This document shows, in pieces, positions 1 to 9,483 of a DNA stretch of 64,000 bases. The notes beneath the pieces were generated by a model, which worked only from the letters and a program-made list of their open reading frames with translations, was not told the DNA's origin and did not search any database. The position numbers were made by a program, and so were the translations under genes. Every line of letters begins with the position of its first letter. Positions within the stretch are counted from its first letter, which is position 1. Origin of the DNA: Dipteris shenzhenensis (Eukaryota > Polypodiophyta > Polypodiopsida > Gleicheniales); NCBI GenBank assembly GCA_047967505.1, contig CM106540.1. One strand, 5' to 3'.

Positions 1-364
1 CACAGAGGCTGAGTACAGGGGTGCAGCAATGGCTGCATGTGAGGTAGCTTGGTTTCATAAGCTACTCTATGATATGCATCAGTCTACAGATGGGCCAGTT
101 GTCATTTATTGTGACAACATGAGCAGTATACACTTGGCAAATACACTTGGCAAATAACCCAGTCTATCATGCTAGAACAAAGCACATTGAGCTGCATTAT
201 CACTATGTGCGGGAGAAGGTTTTACTAGGTCTTATTGATCTAGTTTATGTCAGCACAGAGGATCAGGTAGCTGACATATTCACGAAAGCATTGGGTGCAG
301 AGAAGCTGCGCAAGTTTAGAGACCTGCTTGGTGTGCAAGAATTGGGATTGAGCTCGAGGGGGAG
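1..364 (+). pseudogene. Ty1-copia RNase H 3' end, partial
   Basis: The frame reads the 3' end of a plant Ty1-copia polyprotein. It begins in the RNase H motif region (TEAEYRGAAMAACE) and passes through YCDNMSS and HYHYVREKV to VADIFTKALG. The window edge cuts off everything upstream. A 13-base tandem duplication of acttggcaaata near 129-155 shifts the frame, so the copy is broken. The polypurine tract GAGCTCGAGGGGGAG sits directly before the LTR at 365. The same family recurs at 2178-2892 and, on the minus strand, at 31958-34600. Confidence 0.9.
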
Positions 365-715
365 TGTTGAGATATCGAGCTCCACTCACGATATGCCAGG
401 GTGACTGTTGTGCATTATGTCACCGACTTGCTAGCTACAGATGCGGTTGGTACACCACCCATGAATAATAGCTGGATGACAGCTATCCTTATCTACACTA
501 GTTCGTGGCTCAGTTAGTATGCCACCTTAGTTAGTTGAGTTTGGTTTGAGACCCACATATAGGGTTCTTCTATTTCTTTGTACGTGTGTTCTTTTGGCTT
601 TCACAACTAAGAAGAGATAAATTGTTTTCAGCCTCCACCTTTGTGTGTATTCCCCCATTGTGTATGTGAGAAAGCCGCAAGTGAGACTCCTTCCCTCTCT
701 CCCACTATCTTCACA
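365..715 (+). repeat. Ty1-copia 3' LTR, copy 1
   Basis: The LTR starts TGTTGAGATATCGAGCTCC right after the polypurine tract and ends ...CTATCTTCACA, about 351 bp. It is homologous along its length to 2538-2892 (same strand) and 31958-32313 (opposite strand). The downstream end abuts the minisatellite that starts near 711. Confidence 0.85.
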
Positions 716-1720
716 CTTATGCTCATGCATAAGCATAAGCATGAGCATATGCCACTTTCTCTTATGCACAAGCATGAGCATAAGCATAAGAGAAGGAGAC
801 ATATGCTCATATTTATGCTTATGCATGAGCATAAGAGACATATGCTTATGCTTATGCATGAGCATATCTCTCTTTTTCCCTCTTTCCTTTCCCTCTTCTT
901 CTCTCTTTCTCCCCCTCTTTCCCCTCTTCCAATCTCTTTCCCCTCTTTCATGCTCATGCTCTTATGCTCATGCATAAGCATAAGCATGAGCATATGTCTC
1001 CTTCTCTTATGCTTATGCTTAGCATATGTCTCCTCTTATGCATAAGCATAAGAGAAGGAGAGCGTATGTCTCCTTCTCTTATGCTTATGCATAAGAGGAG
1101 ACATATGCTAAGCATAAGCATAAGAGAAGGAGACATACACTCATGCTTATGCTTATGCTCCTTCTCCTCTTTTCCTCTTTCCCCTCTTTGAATCTCTTTT
1201 CCTCTTTTCCTCCATCTTTCCCCTCTTTCATGCTCATGCTCTTATGCTCACACATAAGCATAAGCATAAGCATGAACATATGTCTCATTCTCTTATGCTC
1301 ATGCATAAGCATAAGCATGAGCATATGTCTCATTCTCTTATGCTTATGCTTATGCTTATGCATGAGCATATGTCTCTTTTTCCCTCTTTCCTTTCCCTCT
1401 TCTTCTCTCTTTCCCCCCCTTCCAATCTCTTTTCCTTTCCCTCTTCTTCCTCTTTTCCTCCGTCTTTTCCCCCCTCTTTCCCCCCTTTCATGCTCATGCT
1501 CTTATGCTCATGCATAAGCATAAGCATATGTCTCTTTCTCTTATGCTCATGCATAAGCATAATCATGAGCATATGTCTCCCTCTTTCAATCTCTTTTTCA
1601 CTTTCCCTCCCTCTTTTCCCTCTTTTCCTTCTCTCATGAGCATCTCTCATTTTCCTCTTTCGATCATAATCATATGTTTTTGCCTATGCCTATGCCTATG
1701 CATATGCTTATGTTTGTTTT
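711..1720. repeat. Self-complementary minisatellite with polypyrimidine spacers
   Basis: About 1 kb is made of variants of a block built from TGCTCATGC, ATAAGCATAAGC and GCATGAGCA. Its left part is the reverse complement of its right part, so each block can fold into a hairpin. Blocks alternate with C/T-rich tracts such as ccctctttcc. Because of the self-complementarity, several frames on both strands read similar Met-Leu-His-Lys-Glu repeats. I regard those as repeat artefacts and not genes. Confidence 0.85.
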
Positions 1721-2056
1721 TTGTTTTTTGTTTTTGTGTTTGTGTCTATGTTAGACATGGGATCACGTCACACATCCGATGAGTACGGACAGCCTCACAG
1801 GAGGAGACATCACGATCTCTATGCTCCAGAGGACTTTGATTCCTCTCAAGTGACACTTGAGGGGACTACCCCTCGTCCGACTCCTCTCGGATGTAGCACT
1901 GCGACTACCACTGGTCTGACTCCTCTCGGACCTAGCACTATGACTACCCTTGGTCTGACTCCTTTCGAACGTAGCACTGCGACTACCCCTCGCTTTACTA
2001 GTAGCACATGGCTTTGTTGGGAGTCTCGACGAGTTTGTACCATAGATGACCGATGA
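1721..2056 (+). CDS. Unrecognised ORF with 13-residue repeat
   Basis: A 111-codon open frame; a second in-frame ATG at 1754 starts MGSRHTSDEYGQ. I do not recognise the product. Its middle holds three tandem 39-base units starting at 1881, 1920 and 1959. They translate to 13-residue repeats of the form TPLGxSTATTxGL, and the exact multiple of three keeps the frame. The frame ends just before the next copia fragment, so this may be a fragment of a longer gene cut by that insertion, or a chance frame through a minisatellite. Function unknown. Confidence 0.3.
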   Translation: MFFVFVFVSMLDMGSRHTSDEYGQPHRRRHHDLYAPEDFDSSQVTLEGTTPRPTPLGCSTATTTGLTPLGPSTMTTLGLTPFERSTATTPRFTSSTWLCWESRRVCTIDDR

Positions 2057-2177
2057 GGAGGCAGCGAGATTCTTCTCTCTGCTATCTCAAAGGACCTCAA
2101 CCATTCCCTCTCCTACACCGATGGCTGGAACTACTACCCAGCCATCCCCTCATGCCCCTTCGACTGAGGGATCATCA

Positions 2178-2537
2178 CTTGTCGAGCACAGAGGCTGAAT
2201 ACAGGGGTGCAGCGATGGCTGCATGTGAGGCAGCTTGGTTGCATAAGCTGCTTTATAATATGTATCAATCTATAAATGGGCCAGTTGTCATTTATTATGA
2301 CAACATGAGCAGTATACACTTGGCAAATAACCCAGTCTATCATGCTAGAACAAAGCACATTGAGGTGCATTACCACTATGTATGGGAGAAGGTTCTAGTA
2401 GGTTTTATTGATCTAGTTTATGTCAGCACAGAGGATTAGGTAGCTGACACATTCACGAAGGCATTGGACGTAGAGAAGCTGTGCAAGTTTAGAGACCTGC
2501 TTGGTGTGTAGGAATTGGGATTGAGCTCGAGGGGGAG
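2178..2537 (+). pseudogene. Ty1-copia RNase H fragment, copy 2
   Basis: Homology to the copia family begins at about 2178 (SSTEAEYRGAAMAACE) and runs through YYDNMSSIHLANN and YVWEKVLVGFIDLVYV to the polypurine tract before 2538. An in-frame TAG after STED (2437-2439), a TAG later in the C-terminal part, and the altered YYDN motif mark it as inactive. The 5' boundary is abrupt, so reverse transcriptase, integrase and gag are absent. Confidence 0.85.
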
Positions 2538-2892
2538 TGTTGAGATATTGAGCTCCACTCATGATATTCCAGGGTGACCGTTGTGCATTTATGTCACCGA
2601 CTTGTTAGTTGCAGATGCGGTTGGTACACTGCCCATGAATAATAGCTGGATGACAGCTATCTTTATGTACTCTAGTTAGTGGCTCAGTTAGTATGCCACC
2701 TAGGTTAGTTGAGTTTGATTTGAGACCCACATCTAGGGTTCATCTATTCCTTTTTGTAAGAGAGAGAGTTTTTTGGCTTTCACAACTAAGAAGAGAAACT
2801 TTTTTCAGCCTCCACCTTCGTGTGTATTCCCCCATTGTGTATGTGAGAATGCTGCAGGTGAGACTCCTTACCTCTCTCCCACTCTCTTCACA
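2538..2892 (+). repeat. Ty1-copia 3' LTR, copy 2
   Basis: Starts TGTTGAGATATTGAGCTCC after a GAGGGGGAG polypurine tract and ends ...CTCTCTTCACA. Same family as 365-715. The next bases belong to the leader of a different, minus-strand copia element. Confidence 0.85.
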
Positions 2893-3058
2893 CATCAAAG
2901 GCACACTTGATTATGTCAAGGTTGACATTTATTCTATAGAGGCAGAATTTCATCAACAGTCACAAAGAACAAAAAGTGTCGGCACAGACGATAGAGGCAA
3001 AATGTCGAGAATTGCTTTGAGCCAGAGGTGCACCCTAGGGGGAGGAAACTTGAGTTTA
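2893..3058 (-). repeat. Copia leader segment, left flank of the 13.8-kb insertion
   Basis: Read on the minus strand, this continues the internal leader of the copia element whose LTR is at 17066-17427. The stretch around 3005-3058 matches the plus-strand relative near 20330-20400 (GGAGGAAAC, GCTTTGAG, GAGGTG and CCCTAGGGGG are shared in order). The match breaks exactly where the terminal inverted repeat starts. Confidence 0.75.
3055..3058. other. Left target site duplication TTTA
   Basis: TTTA immediately precedes the left terminus and is repeated at 16903-16906. The uninterrupted relative reads TTCA at the same place. Confidence 0.7.
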
Positions 3059-3088
3059 AACACTATATTAGAGAATTTGGGAAAATCC
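3059..3088 (+). repeat. Left terminal inverted repeat
   Basis: 30 bp, beginning AACACTATATTAGAG and continuing AATTTGGGAAAATCC. The reverse complement of 16873-16902 differs only at the sixth base (C for T). Confidence 0.9.
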
Positions 3089-3752
3089 CAATTCCCACGA
3101 AATAAAATATAGTCACTTCAAAAGTAAAATTTGATGTTTTTTATTGAAACATTAGCTCCATTGAGGACCATGCACAATACTTTCCCAATTAAACCCAAGC
3201 AAAAATCTTCCATATGTTGCTATGGCAAAAGGCCTTAATAGATGTGAACATGGCTCCATGGCCAAAAAATTTGTTGATTTGCTAGTGAAAGAAAGATTTT
3301 TGTTGTTTGTATGCATCAAAACCACAAACAAAAGCCAATTTATAGATGTTGCGTTAGGAAGATTCATTGGAGTAAATTAAATTGCAGTATTGATATATGG
3401 ACAATAGGATTGTTATAGATCTTTGACATCCATCATATAACTGTGGTCTTCAAAAACAAAATTAAACTTGCAACAACTGTTAATTTTTATTTGGTATATA
3501 AGATGTATCAAATTAATGTCAAATGCATATGTTTCTATGTTGATAAATTGCAGTATTTACATATGCAATAGGATTATGGTAGAGCTTTGACATCCATCAT
3601 ATAAATGTGGTGTTCAAAAACACCGTTCCATCACAATAGAGCTCATGAAACTCTCCATCACAATAGAGCCACAATAGAGCTATAATCAAAACCATTGACA
3701 CATTAGCCAATTTTGCACCACATCGTTTAACATAATCATTAACAATTCCATA
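3089..3752. repeat. Left subterminal region with direct repeats
   Basis: Two copies of a block of about 75 bp lie at about 3385-3465 and 3548-3625. They share attgcagtat, CTTTGACATCCATCATATAA and a tail resembling TTCAAAAACA. The second copy ends in TTCAAAAACACC, which reappears inverted near the right end at about 16563-16575. Such subterminal repeats are typical transposase-binding sites, but that role is inferred. I see no convincing gene; a 71-codon minus-strand frame at 3152-3367 has no recognisable product. Confidence 0.55.
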
Positions 3753-4309
3753 CTAGTATTCATACTCACAAAGTAGCTCATCTCCAAAGGAGATATCCTT
3801 TATGGTTTGCACAGTAATGTAGCCATGGGCACTCAAATTTCCTTGTGACTTTTGAGCCCAAGGTGGTAGTTTAGGGATGTATACAAATATAACATTTGTT
3901 CTTTCTTTATAATACATTGAGCTATTTATATATCCAGCAATGTTTCCATACAATACATCTCCCACAATACATTTCACATCTGTCAATGGCTCAATGAATG
4001 GATCTTCAAACATTCCATAAGTCTTCATCCTTGGGGAAAACTTGAGAGAGATCTCCAAGTATCATAATCATACTTTGGACCATTATATACCATCAAATCT
4101 TGTTTTTTCTTGATGCTCGTATGTACAAAAAGACCATATCCTGCCCCAGGTATTGTTGATTTCTTTACTTCATAATGGATGCCATCCATTTTGAACACGC
4201 GCTCAATGGGTATGGGCAATTTATGTTTCCATAAGCCATTGGATGCAGGATCAAAATTTGTAATAAGATAGCTCTTCAACTTTTCAGGACAATCTGCAAC
4301 ACCTATCAT
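3753..4309 (-). pseudogene. SET-domain protein, frame-broken
   Basis: SET-domain proteins are mostly lysine methyltransferases. The first frame (from 4309) contains STIPGAGYGLFVHTSIKKKQ, matching the N-terminal SET motif GxGxGLF, then MVYNGP. The second frame (to 3753) contains GYINSS, the position of RFINHSC, and ITVQTIKDISFGDELLCEYEY, matching the GEELxxDY end motif. The two frames overlap near 4025-4058 and differ by one reading frame, so there is an indel or an unrecognised small intron. NHS is replaced by NSS and the cofactor-binding arginine is absent, so activity is doubtful. The probable acceptor TTGCAG near 4290 and a GTGAGT donor near 4548 suggest these exons may follow the HAD gene in one transcript. 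Confidence 0.65.
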
Positions 4310-4547
4310 ATGTTTAAAATCAAAGAATCATTCTTTTAGTGGAGGAATACAAACTCACATCACAAAGCACATAGCAATTTTTGGACAAGGTACTGACTCA
4401 ATGTCTATTAATTCTTTCATAAAACAAATTGAAACATAATGTTTTGCTAATCAAATCTAACCAAATAGTGTCCAAATATAAATCAGAATGTAGGTACAAA
4501 TGTTTTAGTTGAGCATTTGTGTCTACAACTCTAATTAACAAGATCAC

Positions 4548-5811
4548 TCACATTCCCTAAGGGTTGTCTATGCAATAAAATTGAATCAAGTTGGCTAAGA
4601 ATGCCCTTGCAGCATCAGCAGTGATTCCCCTTTCCTTGCATCCAAGAACCATAGCAAAGCGTTTTGCCTCACTATCTTTCAATGGCCCCATTTTGGCAAT
4701 TTTTCCTAGCATGCATTCTTCCTCTTCATTCAATGTAACATGTTGAGCATGCACCATACTTCTTGTAGTAGGACAAGTCCCTCTCACTCTAGTTTTGGTT
4801 ATAGGTGAAGTAATACCTTTCTCTGTGTCTTTTTTTGAACTACGAGTAGACATATGAGATTCGACATTCATCCTTTCGAGAACTTCTTTGTTTTTTTCTT
4901 TGAATTCAAGGATCACTGGTTGAAAATAATAGAACATATCATGCCCTTCGACAATCGGAGCTTGACCAAATCTGTTAGAAGAGATGGCACTGTGCACATC
5001 TACTGCATCATTTAGCATCTGTAGGTACGGTAATAACTCATGAAGCAAAATAGAATCACCACAATCTATATCAAATTTTGTAGGGAAAATGCAATTTTCT
5101 GCTGGATTAAAACAACCTGTGTAAGGCGAAACATCAATGAACACTGTTCTTGCTGGTTTGCATTCCTCTTTAAAACAACACCACACTCTCATTAATGGTT
5201 TAAACTCCGCTTCCACATTCATCCTGTCTGGTCGAATGATTCTACTCTTTGTATGCTTGTGGCATGCCATCGCACCCCAAACCATGAAGAAATGTAACTT
5301 TCTGTTAACTGATGCTCCAAAGTGTCTAGCATGTGTTGCACCATGCCCTTTTCTCCTGCAGTGGACCAAATGCCAACATGATAGTGATCGCGAGCAACCA
5401 TTGTAGAAACTCTAAACACCCAGGACGGAGAACAAGCCAATGCTTCCCATTGTGCAAGCTCATATGTTTATTTGACTTTGAAAAACAACGCTCGAGCAAT
5501 AACCCTTTCAAATCTATTATCACCGCTAGTCTTATTTTTGTTATCACCTCTTTTGACATTATTTCTGAGGGTGACATTATGTCTTCTCCTTTACCTTTTA
5601 AGATTTCTTCCTGCACCTTGGCTTCATACAATGACATTGCATCTTCTCCTTTACCTTCTAAGCTTGCATTCACATTTGTCAATGGAACATTAACTGCAGA
5701 CATTGCATCCTCAACATTTTCAATCAACCATGTTGAGCTTGGAACTTGCATGCTAATGTTCAAATTAGGCACATAATGAATCATTGGATCAGGTGTCACA
5801 TGTACAGGCAA
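4548..5811 (-). pseudogene. FCP1/NIF-like HAD phosphatase homologue, frame-broken
   Basis: Reading right to left, three frames assemble into the plant family related to FCP1 and NLI-interacting-factor phosphatases. Frame one has AVIIDLKGLLLE and KHWLVLRPGCLEFLQW; frame two has DHYHVGIWSTAGEKGM; frame three has LHFFMVWGAMACHKH, ARTVFIDVSPYTGCFNP, ENCIFPTKFD and SNRFGQAPI. The family motifs DxDxT, RPG..eFL, iWTsa and DDSPyK..NP appear in order. The second aspartate of DxDxT is lysine here, and DDSP is DVSP, so the protein would probably lack phosphatase activity. Shifts near 5380 and 5300 break the frame. About 100 residues after FGQAPI are unrecognised. A GTGAGT donor-like site follows near 4548. 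Confidence 0.65.
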
Positions 5812-6551
5812 TGCTTCTAGTGATGTGAAATTAAGATGGCCAATATCTGTTGATAAACAAGGAAATGAAATTCATAAGTAGAAACAAACTGAATATTGAG
5901 ATGGAAAACCAAATTGTCAAACTTTAGGTTGTGTGCTCTCAATGCAATTTGTTTGTGTGAAAGCATTCATGTTTTTCTTTTTCAAAACAAAATTGGAATA
6001 CTAAAAAAAAGAAAGCATTCATGTTCATATGCTTAGTATACCCCCTAAAGTTGTTGAATCTATACCCTTTCAAGTTATTTTAATCCCCAAAACTACATAT
6101 CCTTACAATGCCAAAAACCTTTGCATAATAGATAGAGTGGAGTCCAACATTATCTAGCATTGCCCGAGTGTTCCCACTAAGAAAAGATTTGGCCAAGCGG
6201 CCAAAACATATTTGAGCATTCATATGAAGTGAATAAGGATAGAAACAACAATTTACACTAATTCATTCATCATGATCAAGACTCAACACACTCTTTAACA
6301 TTTATGAACTCATAAATAAATTTGGATGTGTATCACACTCCAAAGGTATTACAACATGCAAACACATCTTTTCATGAAATATAGAAAATTAAACATATTC
6401 AAGAATACATATGAATGTTTGAATTATGGCAATGAGATAGAATGAATTTCCAAGTAATATTAAAAGATCTTTGGAACAAAATTAATACATCATATGGATA
6501 ATATAGCAAGATAACATATGGAAAACATGAACACCATATAAAAGGACAATT
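5812..6551. other. AT-rich intergenic region inside the element
   Basis: No gene is seen between the end of the methylase-like gene and the HAD-like gene. One isolated palindrome of the array type, gatttggccaagcggccaaa, lies at about 6187-6206. This shows that the motif is not confined to the central arrays. Confidence 0.5.
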
Positions 6552-8075
6552 TCAAGGACCTGTTTCTTCCTCTTCTGTTTCCCAAAACTTTGAAGCATGT
6601 TTTTGTAAATGCTCACGCTGCACTTCATTGAAGGGTTGAAGCTCTTTTTGTCCTGGTATGGTATCAATTTCTTTATCACCTCCACCTTCCATTGTATCAT
6701 CTTCTTTTGATACCCCCTCTATTGCCAATATTGGTTCTTGCAAGCCAGCCCATTGTCGAATTTCATGATTACTGTAAGCATACGTGCAACATATACTTTC
6801 AACCTTTGCCAACTCCTCATAAGTCTCAACAACTGAAACAACACGCCTCTTACAAGAAAGAGACTCTATTGCAGCAAGCGCCTCAGAGAACAAGTCCAAT
6901 ACATACTCATCTTCTCGACAGAAACCCATGATCATGTCTTTCATGATACTTGAACGTTTTCTTTTCAAGGATAATTCAATGTCAAATTCATCATCATCCT
7001 CCTCGTCATCATCATCCTCATCACCTGATTCTTCTGCACCACTTGATTTTTCATATTTTTCATCTGCAACATATATTGATGGCTTACATTGTGCATTGGT
7101 ATAGCGCTCAATATCGTTGAAATGCTTTTCCTTGCTTACCAGTACACAGGCAATTAAGCCATCCATAGATCCAGTGACAAATATATCTCTAGTTTCAAAA
7201 TTAAGGCAACCGAAGTGTATTTTATATTGCCCACATGTCTTATTTAATGCATTCGTCAAACATGATACATGATCCATGGTCAAGAACACCACAAGAAGGA
7301 ATTGCACTGGGGGAGAAGCAATTGTCATCAAGCTTTTCAACAAACACTCAAAGCGATCCTCATTCCAATTTCTACTTCTGCTTGGTCCATACATTACATC
7401 CAAAAAGGCAACCCCTATTGCCATTGGCTCTTGGTAGACATTATGTATAAATTCCATTCCCTCCATGTTTGAACCGACTGTGTAGAACCTCCAAGGCCAG
7501 GTGGAATTCGGTCCATGACTTGCACCTTCACTTTGTCCCATAATCCACCTCAGATACCCCTTTGCAGCATCAGGCAATGGTGGAGTTTCCTTGCCCTGTT
7601 GAAGCTTCACTTTTAACCATGAGTCAGAGCAACCACGAATCTAATGATACAATTCTGGAGTAATTTTAAAATGTAATCTGCACTCATCCCAATTTTTTAA
7701 CATTAAAGAAGGCCGTTCTGCCGATATAAACATATAAAGTTCTTCTTGTAGTGCAGCATCTCTCTTGATTTGCATAGCTCGTCCTTCAATATCAAGAATC
7801 ATGGCATCAGTCTTTGTTTTAGCTATGACTACTCTACCTTCCTTAATGTCATTTTGAATTTGACCAATTTGATCATCACTCAATCCACGCAAGCATCTAA
7901 ACATTGAGACTGTGGGTTGCCTACGGCATTTTCCATCTTGTGAATATTTGCCTGCAATGTAATCCTCAAGGATGGAGATCCAACCATCATAAATGGCATC
8001 GCTTGTGATTATCATATGTACATCCTTCGTGGCAAAGCTATTGCCCAATGTTACCTTGCCAGTGTCAATGAAAGC
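6552..8075 (-). pseudogene. C-terminal half of long element gene, possibly methylase-like
   Basis: Frame from an acceptor-like TTTTGCAG at 8076 to TGA near 6552, about 508 codons, interrupted only by a TAG at 7641-7643. I therefore read it as one gene with a nonsense change. Residues downstream of the stop include MAIGVAFLDVMYGP, then a charged NWNEDRF and a hydrophobic FLLVVFLTMD. This layout recalls the DPPY/DPPW motif IV and following strand of N6-adenine or amino-methyltransferases, but the motif is not canonical and motif I (FxGxG) is not obvious. An acidic tract of Asp/Glu (about 6975-7030) and basic KRKR follow. If joined to the ParB-like part at 8161-9416 the architecture resembles ParB-methylase fusions known from phages. 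The methylase reading is tentative. Confidence 0.5.
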
Positions 8076-8156
8076 CTGCAAAATATATGCATCCATTAGA
8101 ATGCAATAATTAAGAAAACCGACTTGTAAAAAATGATTCATAATTAAACTCTGTAC

Positions 8157-9416
8157 TTACATCCCAATTCTCATGATCTGGATGTCCTTTTGCAAGCCCT
8201 TGTTGTCTTTCTTGGGTCTGTTAAAGAGAATCCATTGTCCCCTCACCTGCTTAAGTATATCAATGTATGGAGATTGTCTCAAGATATTTTGAGACTCCAG
8301 GTTTGCCATCTTTGATATCTCCACACAAAAGCGTGCGGGACAATTCACTACAATCCTCGCCTGGTGGGTGCGGTAGTAGTTCTTTCTTTGGGCCGTTCTG
8401 TTATCATCATTAGATGTGAATATTTTAGCAGCATATATTGAATGTTGTCCAGATAGTATCCAGTAGTGGCACTTGGTTAAATCCTTTTTATCTACCCTTT
8501 CCAGGGGCTGCTTTGTTTCAGGATTGAAAGGCATTAAATCCGCTACAGCAGTAGGAGGCCTAGAGTTATAACCGAAGTCTGCAGCAAGCTTCTCCACATG
8601 CTCTTTGTTCAACCCTCTATATACATAGCTTGGAGGAGCTTTTTGACATCTTGCAACTGGAATTGAAAATATTGCATGCAACCCGAATGGGTAGTATTTT
8701 TCATATTCCACCAAGCCTGATGGTTTCTTTTGCCCTTTTTTTCCTATGACCTTTCCACTTGGCTCCAATTCACTACCACTGCTTCTTTCCACAACTGCTA
8801 GCATACCCTCTGGAGGTGTTCCTTCTTGTGGTACATCAACTATAGTTAGCTTTCCTTTCTTTGCCCCTTCTCTGCTACCACCTGGTGCTTGAACCATAGT
8901 CGATTTACCTTTCTTTGTTCCTTCCCCACTATCTTCCCCACTCTTACGCTTCTTTAATGTTGCTGAAACTTTTCGATATGATTCAATGATTGTTGTCACT
9001 GTGTGAATTTCATTTCCATCAATTGATTCAACACTTATCCAGCCTCTTGAGTGCATGTTGTCATCTACATCAGACTTCATACGAGATTCTTCATAATCAC
9101 TGGGATCTAAGAGAAACTTCTTATTTTGATTTATAATGATCAACAATCCAATATCTCCCTCTTTTCCAACCACATCTTCAGTGATTTGATGTACCGATCC
9201 AACACAAGTGTATGCACTTTTATTAGGTAACAAAACAAATAAGTGAACTCGTGTCAACTGTGCTCCCTCAATACTATATATGTCAAAGTACCAAGGTATG
9301 CTTTTTTCTGCAAATCCACTTACAACTTTCTCAACCTTCTTCACATTTGTGTCTTTCCTGTAAAAGACCCAAGCAATATACAAACTATCATCTTTATAAT
9401 CTTTAATGTTAGACAA
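8157..9416 (-). CDS. ParB/Srx-like domain protein, N-terminal part of long element gene
   Basis: 419 open codons. The true start is unclear: no in-frame ATG precedes the conserved part, so an upstream exon is likely. Residues about 1-110 are unrecognised. A Lys/Gly/Glu-rich linker (GTKKGKSTMVQAPG and a near repeat) covers about 150-220. From about 230, YYPFGLHAIFSIPVARC, HVEKLAADFGYNSRPPTAV, YWILSGQHSIYAAKIF and NLESQNILRQSPY follow the ParB/sulfiredoxin-like order: a helix before a new strand, then a G-H/Q-x-x-x-A box, then an N..R box. ParB-family folds bind DNA and some hydrolyse CTP or cut DNA; which applies here is unknown. A strong donor GTAAGT begins at 8160. Splicing to the acceptor at 8076 is one base out of phase, so the junction is unresolved or broken. 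Confidence 0.55.
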   Translation of the reverse strand: MSNIKDYKDDSLYIAWVFYRKDTNVKKVEKVVSGFAEKSIPWYFDIYSIEGAQLTRVHLFVLLPNKSAYTCVGSVHQITEDVVGKEGDIGLLIIINQNKKFLLDPSDYEESRMKSDVDDNMHSRGWISVESIDGNEIHTVTTIIESYRKVSATLKKRKSGEDSGEGTKKGKSTMVQAPGGSREGAKKGKLTIVDVPQEGTPPEGMLAVVERSSGSELEPSGKVIGKKGQKKPSGLVEYEKYYPFGLHAIFSIPVARCQKAPPSYVYRGLNKEHVEKLAADFGYNSRPPTAVADLMPFNPETKQPLERVDKKDLTKCHYWILSGQHSIYAAKIFTSNDDNRTAQRKNYYRTHQARIVVNCPARFCVEISKMANLESQNILRQSPYIDILKQVRGQWILFNRPKKDNKGLQKDIQIMRIGM

Positions 9417-9483
9417 AACACATTATCGATAAACATATCTGAAATAGAATCTAGAATTGACACTAGACACAGTAGTAGATTTG

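Noticed and set aside
527-1650. Several Met-Leu-His-Lys-rich frames in both directions
   Set aside because: Products of the self-complementary minisatellite.
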